A DNA stretch of 64,000 nt from CAYFPO01 sp964345035 (GTDB taxonomy: Bacteria; Fidelibacterota; Marinisomatia; SCGC-AAA003-L08; GCA-002704045). Every line of letters starts with the position of its first letter. Position 1 is the stretch's first letter. A program made the translations under genes and the position numbers. The notes under the pieces are model-generated. The model was given only the letters and a program-made list of their open reading frames with translations, ran no database searches and had not been told where the DNA came from. Below, piece by piece: positions 27,734 to 35,330 of the stretch. The stretch spans positions 12,613-76,612 of the forward strand of contig CAYFPO010000006.1 of NCBI GenBank assembly GCA_964345035.1, read 5' to 3'.

Positions 27734-28986
27734 GTAGAGTAATTATAATATGCACTCTCTTGTCAGCAATACTAGGCCAGACAAATTCACTAAATATTGA
27801 AGGTTTGGGTGAATTCAGACAATTCACTGATCCGGGTATGACTGCGCTTGGTAATTCCTGGTTTTTTTCCGGTCAAACCAATGGAATTGCATTGAGCTCT
27901 CCTGCCACACAATGGCGTAGCGATCTATCACATATCAGTGCTTCTTCGACATTTTCTGTAGTTCAGTTTGATAGTTATTCTGATCAAAAATCAAATTTAT
28001 TTAATTATCTGAAAATTAGCATTCCGGTTGGTAAGGCTAAAACCATTGGTTTTGGATTAACTCCAAAAACCAGAACAGGGTTTAATATCACCGATGAACA
28101 TAACAATGCTGACAATATTTATTTTAATGGTGATTTTATCAGTACCGATTTAAAATATCATGGAAATGGCGGGGTTTCTGAACTTCTTATATCATATTCT
28201 CAGTCCATTACAAAGAATTTTGCAGGTGGAATCCAATGGCATATTGGATTTGGGAATCTGTTATTGGTTGATACTTTAATTACCAGGGTAGTGACACCGG
28301 TTGATTTTGATGTGTTTATTTATAAAGCTAAATTTACGGATACATTTGAGAAGAAATATAAATTTCGGGGAAATGCAGTCAATCTTTCAGGACTATTCAG
28401 CCAATCTGCATTTGAATTTGCGGCATCACTGACATTGGACCAAAATATGATTGTTCAAACTGAACAGAATTATTATACGAACAGCAGCATATACACTGGA
28501 ACAGAATTCCTGGCTGAAAGTGAACATACTTATGATACTTCAGTAAATTTACGGAATTTTGGTGCAGGGATAGCATATAAACCCAGAAATGACTTAGGTG
28601 TTGTATGGGAATTCCATCACAGTCAAGACAATTCCATTCCATCAAATTTACTTCTTTTTGGTAATAAAAAAGGAAAAATGAACAGTTTGAGTACAGGGAT
28701 ATTTAAATGGATAAAAAACACCAGACCCGGTTTGTGGAATACTATTATTTTACGTGGTGGAATTTATGGTAAAAATATCACAAGAAATACAGAAAATTAC
28801 TTGGATATCGGGCTGACTCTTGGATTTGGATTGGAGTATTTTAAACGTACCAGCAATTTGAATTTAGCAGTAAAATTTGGTGTAAGAGAAAATGGAATCC
28901 CCGAATTGGAAGGGGAAAAATATGCTGAAATAATTATTGGTCTTACATCTTCTGAAAAGTGGTTTACTAAAAGAAAAAGGAAATAA
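27730..28986 (+). CDS. PorV-like outer-membrane beta-barrel protein
   Basis: A 418-aa protein with a short signal peptide (ending SAILGQ). The mature start LGEFRQFTDPGMTALGNSW followed by NGIALSSPATQWR resembles the 'G..GMxxLG.S......NPA' entry of PorV-type barrels, though the NPA motif is altered to SPA. The rest is amphipathic strands (KTIGFGLTPKTRTGFNI, FAGGIQWHIGFGNLL, LDIGLTLGFGLEYF, LAVKFGVREN). It overlaps the repeat lipoprotein by 4 bp, the same arrangement as 3063-7246, and is followed 2 bp later by a TPR lipoprotein gene. Function is unknown; partner of the lipoprotein by inference. Confidence 0.68.
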   Translation: MSRVIIICTLLSAILGQTNSLNIEGLGEFRQFTDPGMTALGNSWFFSGQTNGIALSSPATQWRSDLSHISASSTFSVVQFDSYSDQKSNLFNYLKISIPVGKAKTIGFGLTPKTRTGFNITDEHNNADNIYFNGDFISTDLKYHGNGGVSELLISYSQSITKNFAGGIQWHIGFGNLLLVDTLITRVVTPVDFDVFIYKAKFTDTFEKKYKFRGNAVNLSGLFSQSAFEFAASLTLDQNMIVQTEQNYYTNSSIYTGTEFLAESEHTYDTSVNLRNFGAGIAYKPRNDLGVVWEFHHSQDNSIPSNLLLFGNKKGKMNSLSTGIFKWIKNTRPGLWNTIILRGGIYGKNITRNTENYLDIGLTLGFGLEYFKRTSNLNLAVKFGVRENGIPELEGEKYAEIIIGLTSSEKWFTKRKRK

Positions 28987-28987
28987 A

Positions 28988-30208
28988 ATGAAAAAATTTA
29001 ATGTGATTATTGGTTTAATAATTTTTATCATTGGTTGTGTGCCTCCATCAGACTTGGAGAGCGGTAGTGGAATGTCTGATGTTGAAATTGCAGACAGAAA
29101 TAGGGAGTGTGATTTATTTCTGAGTTTTGCTACCACTAATTATCAAAACAGGGATTACAGTGGAGCAGTCAAGAATTATTTAGATGTCATTAATTTAGGT
29201 TGTGGAGAAAGAAATGCCAGACAGATATACCAATGGATGGGTAGATCGTACATTGAACTTGGGAAATTGGACAGTGCATCCTATATATTTAAACAGGGAC
29301 TCAAGTATTTACCTAATGATCCAGTGCTTTTGGAAGTTGCTGCGTGGAATGAAGGTAAACTGGGAAACACTGATAACCAGATTTATTACTATGAGAAAAT
29401 CCTTGAAATGGATGAATCCAATACGGATGTGTTAAGTACTCTTAGTGATATTTACAGAGATAATGAAAGATATCAGGATCAATTAAATATTTTAAATATG
29501 TGGTTGAAAGTTGATAATACCAATAAAAAGGCAATTGGCGAGAAGAAAGCTGCCTATAATGCATTGGGGAAAGACGAGTCAGAAGTTGATAAGGAAAGAT
29601 GGGAAAAAGATCCTTCCAATATTGTCAATGGTTTAGAATATGTATCGAGCCTGTTAAATAATGGTTCATCAGAAATAGCAATGGATGTGTTGTTGGAATT
29701 GAAAAGCTATGACAAATATAATAAAGAAATTCTTCAAAATCTGGGTAAAATATATCTTGATTTGGGAGATAATGAATCAGCAATGAAAATATATGAAGAA
29801 TTATTTAAACTCGATAAATCAAACTATTCAGTTGCTATTACAATTTCTGAAATATTAATAGATAAAGAGGATTACAAAACTGCATTAGATTGGGCGGAGA
29901 CCGGAGTAAAAATTACAGGTGGAAATGGGGTCTGCCTTTTTCAACGTGCAGAAGTTTATTTTTCAGCAGCCGATGCCTGTAGTGGCGAATCCTTGAATTT
30001 TAATGATAAACTTGTGTATGAGATGGCTTATGAAGATTATGAAGATGCTGTTAAAAAAGGATATTATAGAGCCAAAGTCCGGAGGGATTTTTTAAAGGAA
30101 AATAGCATCACTACAACAGGAGATTGGTTTATGCTGGGTGATGAAAAAGTAGCCAGTCCGGAAGGCAACTGCTACAATTGGATTAACAGATCAATTAGTA
30201 AGAACTAA
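28988..30208 (+). CDS. TPR-repeat lipoprotein
   Basis: A 406-aa protein beginning at ATG 28988 (AAGGA ribosome site inside the end of the barrel gene); this start gives a clean lipoprotein signal with IIGC (Cys17). A longer in-frame reading from 28937 is less likely. The body is at least six TPR-like helix pairs (NRDYSGAVKNYLDVI, LGKLDSASYIFKQGL, LGNTDNQIYYYEKIL, NERYQDQLNILNMWL, LGDNESAMKIYEELF, KEDYKTALDWAETGV). It is probably a periplasmic scaffold for the neighbouring barrel/lipoprotein pair, but no specific partner can be named. It overlaps rpiB by 1 bp. Confidence 0.78.
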   Translation: MKKFNVIIGLIIFIIGCVPPSDLESGSGMSDVEIADRNRECDLFLSFATTNYQNRDYSGAVKNYLDVINLGCGERNARQIYQWMGRSYIELGKLDSASYIFKQGLKYLPNDPVLLEVAAWNEGKLGNTDNQIYYYEKILEMDESNTDVLSTLSDIYRDNERYQDQLNILNMWLKVDNTNKKAIGEKKAAYNALGKDESEVDKERWEKDPSNIVNGLEYVSSLLNNGSSEIAMDVLLELKSYDKYNKEILQNLGKIYLDLGDNESAMKIYEELFKLDKSNYSVAITISEILIDKEDYKTALDWAETGVKITGGNGVCLFQRAEVYFSAADACSGESLNFNDKLVYEMAYEDYEDAVKKGYYRAKVRRDFLKENSITTTGDWFMLGDEKVASPEGNCYNWINRSISKN

Positions 30209-30642
30209 TGGAAATTGCTTTAGCAACAGATCATGCTGGATTTGAATTAAAAGAAACCATTAAAGGTTTTTTAACTGAAAAAGGAATTGCAGTTAAAGAT
30301 TTTGGAGCTGCTGAATATGATGCAGTAGATGATTATCCGGATTTTATAACACCTGTTGCAGAATATATATCAAAAAATAAGGATACCAAGGGAATAATTT
30401 TTGGTGGATCTGGACAAGGGGAGGCAATGGCAGCCAATAGAGTCCAAGGTGTTAGAGCTGCCGTGTATTATGATGGGCCCATTGAAATTGTTAAATTATC
30501 GAGGCAACATAATGATGCCAATGTTTTATCACTTGGAGCACGGTTCATTTCACCGGAGAAAGCTAAAGAAATTATTTCAATCTGGTTGCAAATTGAGTTT
30601 GAAGGGGGAAGACATCAGCGAAGAATCGATAAATTAGGCTAA
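30208..30642 (+). CDS. rpiB: Ribose-5-phosphate isomerase B (RpiB/LacAB family)
   Basis: Interconverts ribose-5-phosphate and ribulose-5-phosphate in the pentose-phosphate pathway. The 144-aa protein has the N-terminal [13 protein letters not shown] (Asp8, His9) and [20 protein letters not shown]. The catalytic cysteine of E. coli-type RpiB (CGSGxG) is glycine here, while Glu72 sits where the mycobacterial enzyme, which reads GGSGNGE, uses a glutamate as base. So it is the Glu-type variant, likely active. It is linked by 1-bp overlaps to the TPR lipoprotein and glyA. Confidence 0.92.
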   Translation: MEIALATDHAGFELKETIKGFLTEKGIAVKDFGAAEYDAVDDYPDFITPVAEYISKNKDTKGIIFGGSGQGEAMAANRVQGVRAAVYYDGPIEIVKLSRQHNDANVLSLGARFISPEKAKEIISIWLQIEFEGGRHQRRIDKLG

Positions 30643-31937
30643 TGACTGAGAATATTTTAAGAGAATATGATAGTGAATTGTATTCAGGCATTCAATCAGA
30701 ATTATCAAGAGAGCAAAATACCCTGGAATTAATTGCATCAGAAAATTTTACCAGTCCATCAGTGCTTGAGGCAGTGGGTTCAGTCCTGACCAATAAATAT
30801 GCAGAGGGATATCCGGGCCGAAGATACTATGGCGGATGTGAATCAGTTGATATTGTTGAAAATCTTGCGATTAAACGTGTAAAAGAATTATTTCAATGTG
30901 ACTATGCTAATGTCCAACCCCATTCAGGTTCTCAAGCAAATATGGGAGTATATTTGACTTTATTAAATACAGGGGATACAGTTCTTGGACTAAACCTTGC
31001 TCATGGTGGACATTTAACCCATGGCAGCTCTGTAAATTTTTCCGGAAAGTTTTATAATTTTATCTCTTATGGCGTGGATGCAAAATCCGGACGTGTTGAT
31101 TTTAATGAAGTCAAAAAAATTGCAAAAGAAACTAAGCCAAAATTAATTGTTTGCGGTGGGAGTGCATATCCAAGGTTTATTGAATTTTCAGATTTTAAAT
31201 CCGTCGCAGAATCTGTAGGTGCATTTCTGATGGCAGACATTGCTCATCCGTCCGGATTGGTAGCAACGGGGCATCACCCGTCTCCGTGGCCATTTTGTGA
31301 TGTAGTGACATCTACAACTCATAAAACCCTCAGAGGACCCCGCGGTGGTTTAATTCTGATGGGTAAAGATTTTGAAAACACTTGGGGAGTTACTGCACCA
31401 AAATCTGGGCGTGTGAAAAAGGTTTCTGAACTCATAGACAGTGCTGTTATGCCCGGAATACAAGGTGGACCTCTTATGCATGTAATCGCAGGAAAAGCGG
31501 TAGCATTTGGAGAAGCCCTGAAACCAGAATATCACCAATATTGTGGAGACATAGTGAAAAATGCAAAAACATTAAGTGATGAATTATTGTTGTTAGGTTA
31601 TGAATTGGTCTCAGGCGGAACAGACACACATGTAATATTGATTGATCTTACAAATAAGAATGTTACAGGGAAAACTGCTGAAATTGCTTTAGAAAAAGCA
31701 GGTATCACAACAAATAAAAATATGGTTCCCTTTGATAAAAGGAGTCCTATGATTACCAGTGGATTGAGAATAGGTACACCTGCTATGACTACCAGAGGAA
31801 TGAGTTGTGATGAAATGAAAACAATTGCAAGGTTGATTGACAAAGTGATTCAAGATTTAAATAATGACACTGTATTAAATTCAGTGAATAATGAAGTTCA
31901 GGAATTATGCAATTCATTTCCATTATATTCTGACTGA
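30642..31937 (+). CDS. glyA: Serine hydroxymethyltransferase
   Basis: PLP enzyme converting serine and THF to glycine and methylene-THF. The 431-aa sequence is full length with [35 protein letters not shown], the PLP-lysine motif [13 protein letters not shown] (Lys228) and [14 protein letters not shown]. It supplies one-carbon units to purN/purH and the methyl cycle elsewhere in the window. It starts in a TAATG overlap with rpiB and is separated from nrdR by 1 bp. Confidence 0.98.
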   Translation: MTENILREYDSELYSGIQSELSREQNTLELIASENFTSPSVLEAVGSVLTNKYAEGYPGRRYYGGCESVDIVENLAIKRVKELFQCDYANVQPHSGSQANMGVYLTLLNTGDTVLGLNLAHGGHLTHGSSVNFSGKFYNFISYGVDAKSGRVDFNEVKKIAKETKPKLIVCGGSAYPRFIEFSDFKSVAESVGAFLMADIAHPSGLVATGHHPSPWPFCDVVTSTTHKTLRGPRGGLILMGKDFENTWGVTAPKSGRVKKVSELIDSAVMPGIQGGPLMHVIAGKAVAFGEALKPEYHQYCGDIVKNAKTLSDELLLLGYELVSGGTDTHVILIDLTNKNVTGKTAEIALEKAGITTNKNMVPFDKRSPMITSGLRIGTPAMTTRGMSCDEMKTIARLIDKVIQDLNNDTVLNSVNNEVQELCNSFPLYSD

Positions 31938-31938
31938 G

Positions 31939-32388
31939 ATGCTGTGTACCAATTGTAATCATCCAGAATCAAAAGTCATTGATTCAAGGCCAATACAAAG
32001 TGGTAATTGTATCCGCCGCAGAAGGGAATGTTTAAATTGTACATTTCGTTTTACAACCTATGAATACATTGCCACTACTCCGATTATGGTAGTGAAAAAG
32101 AACGGTACCCGTGAAGAATTTGACAGGCAAAAACTTGAGCATAGCTTTCATGTTGCTTGCAATAAACGACCCGTGTCTGAAGAAATGATATTGGAAGCTA
32201 TTAAAAATCTTGAGGAAAAAATCAGCAGCCTATCCAATGTTGAAGTATATTCATCAGAAATTGGTGAACTTGTAATGGAGGAGCTGAAAAAACTGGATAA
32301 AGTTTCTTTCATTCGATTTGCATCTGTTTACCGCGATTTCCAGGATGTAGGTGAATTTCAATCCCATATCAAAGATTTAGGAGAATAA
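31939..32388 (+). CDS. nrdR: Ribonucleotide-reductase transcriptional repressor NrdR
   Basis: Represses ribonucleotide reductase genes in response to dATP/ATP. I use ATG 31939, 1 bp after glyA, because it gives the canonical 149-aa protein starting with a zinc ribbon (Cys3, Cys6, Cys31, Cys34; RRRRECLNC) followed by FRFTTYE and the ATP-cone (VVKKNGTREEFDRQKLEHSF). The longer in-frame start at 31891 would lie inside glyA. No NrdR box is evident in the short flanks and no nrd gene is in the window, so its targets lie elsewhere. nrdR next to glyA is a pairing I recall from other bacteria. Confidence 0.97.
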   Translation: MLCTNCNHPESKVIDSRPIQSGNCIRRRRECLNCTFRFTTYEYIATTPIMVVKKNGTREEFDRQKLEHSFHVACNKRPVSEEMILEAIKNLEEKISSLSNVEVYSSEIGELVMEELKKLDKVSFIRFASVYRDFQDVGEFQSHIKDLGE

Positions 32389-32434
32389 TCCTGCTCTTGC
32401 AATAAATACCCAAATTGTAGTAGTATCAGCCATA

Positions 32435-33205
32435 ATGCTGAAGGTCATTCTAATACCATTTAACTATATAATTGATTTATTCACCGGATTTGGTGAGTAT
32501 GTTCTACTTATGGGAAAATTATTCCGTTCACCCAAATCATGGTATCAATATCTTGGTTTAACATTAGACCAAATGATTATTGTTGGGGCAAATTCCATAC
32601 CCATAATTATATTAACTGCAACATTTTCAGGGATGGTGACATCCGTGCAGTCAGCATATCAGTTCAGCAGTTGGGTTCCAGATTGGTATGTGGGTAGTGT
32701 TGTGGGAGAATCTGTGTTGTTGGAGCTTGCTCCTGTTATAACTGGTCTGGTCTTAACCGGTCGAATAGGAGCCACAATTGCGGCAGAAATTGGTACAATG
32801 CGGGTCACAGAACAAATTGACGCACTTGAATCCTTATCTTTTGATCCAGTATTATATCTGGTATTCCCTCGAATTGTTGCAGGATTGGTGATGTTCCCGA
32901 TATTGGTTATAATAGCTGACTTTTGTGGTGTGTTTGGCGGATGGTTCTCTGCCAATATTTCAATGGATGTTACTACATACGAATTTTTCAAAGGATTTAA
33001 AACCTGGTTCCATCCGTTTGATGCGTGGTTTGGTCTTATAAAAGCAGTATTTTTTGGATTTGCCATAACATCCATTGCCTGCTATCAAGGATTCTTTACC
33101 AAGGGTGGTGCCCAGGGAGTTGGTAAAGCCACCACAGTAACTGTAGTGGTTTCCTGTGTTATGGTAGTTTGTCTGGATTATATATTATCAGCAATACTCT
33201 TATGA
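32435..33205 (+). CDS. mlaE: MlaE-type phospholipid ABC transporter permease
   Basis: Integral-membrane subunit of the MCE/Mla system that moves phospholipids between the inner and outer membranes. At 256 aa it has about six membrane helices and family signatures: TATFSGMVTSVQSAYQF, ELAPVITGLVLTGRIGATIAAEIGTMRVTEQIDALE, and CYQGFFTKGGAQGVGKATT. It starts 46 bp after nrdR and overlaps mlaF by 4 bp. Confidence 0.95.
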   Translation: MLKVILIPFNYIIDLFTGFGEYVLLMGKLFRSPKSWYQYLGLTLDQMIIVGANSIPIIILTATFSGMVTSVQSAYQFSSWVPDWYVGSVVGESVLLELAPVITGLVLTGRIGATIAAEIGTMRVTEQIDALESLSFDPVLYLVFPRIVAGLVMFPILVIIADFCGVFGGWFSANISMDVTTYEFFKGFKTWFHPFDAWFGLIKAVFFGFAITSIACYQGFFTKGGAQGVGKATTVTVVVSCVMVVCLDYILSAILL

Positions 33206-33936
33206 TTAAGGTAATTGATTTATACAAATCTTTTAATGACAATAATGTTCTTAACGGTGTTAACTTAACTGTGGAAACCGGTGATTGTATCGCAATAATT
33301 GGAAAAAGCGGTTCAGGAAAATCCGTGTTATTGAAGCATTTATTGGGACTTATGCAGCCAGATTCTGGTGAAGTTTGGATAGATAATAAAATAATTCACG
33401 GATTAACTTTCAGAGAGCTGCAGAAGCTAAGATCTAAGATCGGAATGGTTTTTCAGTCCGGTGCATTATTCGATTCAATGACTGTATCTGAAAACATAAA
33501 ATTAGCACTGGAAAGATTAACAGAATTGAACAATGATGAAGTTGAAGAAAAAATTAAAGCCAGTCTTGAAGAAATTGGTATGGAAGGCACAGAAAATTTG
33601 ATGCCCTCAGAACTCTCAGGTGGTATGAAAAAAAGAGTTGGGATTGCAAGAGCAATTGCATTTGAACCGGATTATCTTTTTTATGATGAACCAACCACAG
33701 GACTCGATCCGATTATGTCCGATATAATTAATAAATTAATCGTGAAATTTCAGGCAAAAAAGAAAATAACATCTGTGATTGTAACTCATTCCATGAAAAC
33801 CGTATATGATGTGGTTGACAGAGTATTGATGATACATGACGGGAAAATACAATTTAATGGTACACCAAAAGAAATTAAAAACAGTACTAATAAAACGGTG
33901 TCTATGTTTGTTCAAGGGAAAAGTGCTATTGTATAG
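33202..33936 (+). CDS. mlaF: MlaF-type phospholipid ABC transporter ATPase
   Basis: ATPase of the Mla system. Starting at ATG 33202 (ATGA overlap with mlaE) the protein is 244 aa: Walker A GKSGSGKSVLLKHL, Q-loop MVFQSGALFDSMTV (the 'FQ.GALFDS' form is typical of MlaF), signature LSGGMKKRVGIARA, Walker B YLFYDEPTTGLDP and H-loop VTHSM. The in-frame start at 33169 inside mlaE is rejected because family members begin at 'MIxVxxLxKSF'. Confidence 0.95.
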   Translation: MIKVIDLYKSFNDNNVLNGVNLTVETGDCIAIIGKSGSGKSVLLKHLLGLMQPDSGEVWIDNKIIHGLTFRELQKLRSKIGMVFQSGALFDSMTVSENIKLALERLTELNNDEVEEKIKASLEEIGMEGTENLMPSELSGGMKKRVGIARAIAFEPDYLFYDEPTTGLDPIMSDIINKLIVKFQAKKKITSVIVTHSMKTVYDVVDRVLMIHDGKIQFNGTPKEIKNSTNKTVSMFVQGKSAIV

Positions 33937-33945
33937 GAGGATGAA

Positions 33946-34926
33946 ATGAATAAAACCAATACATTGTGGATAGGGATTTTAACCTTTGTAACAATTATTT
34001 TATTTATATTTGGGATTCTGTTTCTTCAGGATGTTTCATTAAAGAAATCCAATTTTACATTCACTGTAATCTTTGAGTCGGTTCAGGGATTGAATAATGG
34101 TGACAATGTTTCTATGTTAGGTAAGCGAATCGGAAAAGTTTCAAGAATTAAGTTTATGGGACAAAATATTGCAGCTGAACTTTCAATTGATATTGCATTT
34201 GCATTTCAAATTCCCATTGATTCTGAAATTGAAGTAAAAAGTGAAGGGTTACTTGGAGAAAAATATGTCTCTATTAAACCGGGGTTGAATACGGGAAAAT
34301 TTATTGTTCAGGGTGAAACAGTAGAAGGTAAGCGGGAATATGATTTTTCCGAAATTACACCGGGTATCGTTCCCTTGACACAGGACATTGGTGTATTTGC
34401 CAGAAGATTAAAGGCTACACTTGGCGAAGAGGAGAAAACAAATATTCAGGAATCCCTGAAAAACATTGAACAATTTACCGGCAGACTCGATTCATTAATA
34501 GTTGATTTGAGATCTGTTATTTCAAAAAAAGAACAAAAGAATATTCAAATTCTTTTAGAAAATATTCGTTCCAGCAGTGAATCATTAAAAGATTTAACGG
34601 GAACATTAAATACAAAAATGACTGAGGATATGAAAAAAGTGGATGTTATTTTGGAGGATGTCCAATCATTTACACAAAATTCAGACACTTTGAACCGGAT
34701 TGTAGAAATTATGAAATCAAGTGCAGAATCATTTCAAAATTCCACACAGCAATTAGAATCATTACTGAATAATTTGGAAAATGGATCAGGATCTCTTCCG
34801 AAATTATTAAATGACAGTTCCTTATATAACCAAGTTGACAGTCTGATCTTAGAAACAAGAGGAATTGTTCAGGAGTTTAAAGATAATCCAGGAAAATATA
34901 TAAAGGCATATTTTAAGTACAAATAA
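33946..34926 (+). CDS. mlaD: MCE-domain protein (MlaD-like substrate-binding subunit)
   Basis: Membrane-anchored periplasmic lipid-binding subunit. The 326-aa protein has one N-terminal helix (TLWIGILTFVTIILFIFGILFL), the MCE domain at about 38-115 (FTVIFESVQGLNNGDNVSMLGKRIGKV, EGLLGEKYVSIKPG), then a long helical/coiled-coil tail (150-310) that may extend across the periplasm. AGGAGG 5 nt before the ATG is one of the best ribosome sites in the window. It completes mlaEFD; MlaB, MlaC and MlaA are not adjacent. Confidence 0.93.
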   Translation: MNKTNTLWIGILTFVTIILFIFGILFLQDVSLKKSNFTFTVIFESVQGLNNGDNVSMLGKRIGKVSRIKFMGQNIAAELSIDIAFAFQIPIDSEIEVKSEGLLGEKYVSIKPGLNTGKFIVQGETVEGKREYDFSEITPGIVPLTQDIGVFARRLKATLGEEEKTNIQESLKNIEQFTGRLDSLIVDLRSVISKKEQKNIQILLENIRSSSESLKDLTGTLNTKMTEDMKKVDVILEDVQSFTQNSDTLNRIVEIMKSSAESFQNSTQQLESLLNNLENGSGSLPKLLNDSSLYNQVDSLILETRGIVQEFKDNPGKYIKAYFKYK

Positions 34927-34933
34927 TAAAAAA

Positions 34934-35098
34934 GTGAATTCAGAAATCATTCAACATTTGGCGTGTCCTCAATGTAAGTGTGATCTATTAAATACTGAGG
35001 ATGATCAAGGAATATTCTGTAAAACTTGCAATATTCAATTTCCAATCATAAACGGTATTCCGGTATTGATAATTTCTGAAGCGGAACCTTTTAAATAA
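34934..35098 (+). CDS. Trm112-family small zinc-ribbon protein (54 aa)
   Basis: A short gene starting with GTG 7 bp after mlaD. The 54-residue product has four cysteines in two CxxC knuckles (Cys11/14 in LACPQC and Cys29/32 in CKTC), followed by QFPIINGIPVLIISEA. This is the Trm112/YcaR pattern: 'LxCPxCxxxL...C..C...aPI.dGIPvll..eA'. Eukaryotic and archaeal Trm112 activates methyltransferases; in bacteria small relatives often lie near lipid A or envelope genes with unclear roles. The start could also be a downstream codon, but the GTG keeps the first cysteine knuckle in context. Confidence 0.85.
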   Translation: MNSEIIQHLACPQCKCDLLNTEDDQGIFCKTCNIQFPIINGIPVLIISEAEPFK

Positions 35099-35186
35099 AA
35101 ATGCATTCATTGTTGGTATCGAAAGATTTGGCAGGAATTAAAGAAAGAAATTAAATTTAACTATATATTAAGGAGACAATTTTATA

Positions 35187-35281
35187 CACTAACGTTACAG
35201 GAAGTATCAGATAAATAAAATGATAAAATTTTACACCACCCTTTGTTGTGGTAACAAATCTGCTTTTCCTGTGTGTTAGTG
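35187..35281 (+). promoter_or_regulatory. Long-range inverted repeat in the leader of the PorV-like repeat gene
   Basis: CACTAAC (35187-35193) and ACAGG (35197-35201) are complementary, in nested order, to GTTAGTG (35275-35281) and CCTGT (35268-35272). Inside the loop, ACCAC and GTGGT around the CTTTGTT stretch (about 35235-35252) can form a second stem. This may be a structured leader RNA or a decayed mobile-element end. No known riboswitch class is recognised. Confidence 0.4.
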
Positions 35282-35287
35282 ACCTGT

Positions 35288-35310
35288 AAACCGGGTTGCA
35301 AGCCCGGTTT
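35288..35310 (+). terminator. GC-rich stem-loop before the PorV-like repeat gene
   Basis: AAACCGGG and CCCGGTTT form a perfect 8-bp stem around a 7-nt loop (TTGCAAG), ending 20 nt before the ATG at 35331. It is strong for this AT-rich region. The following bases (ATGTATTTTG) do not make a good U-run, so it is either a weak intrinsic terminator for mlaEFD-trm112 or part of the leader structure of the next gene. Confidence 0.45.
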
Positions 35311-35330
35311 ATGTATTTTGAAAGGAATTT

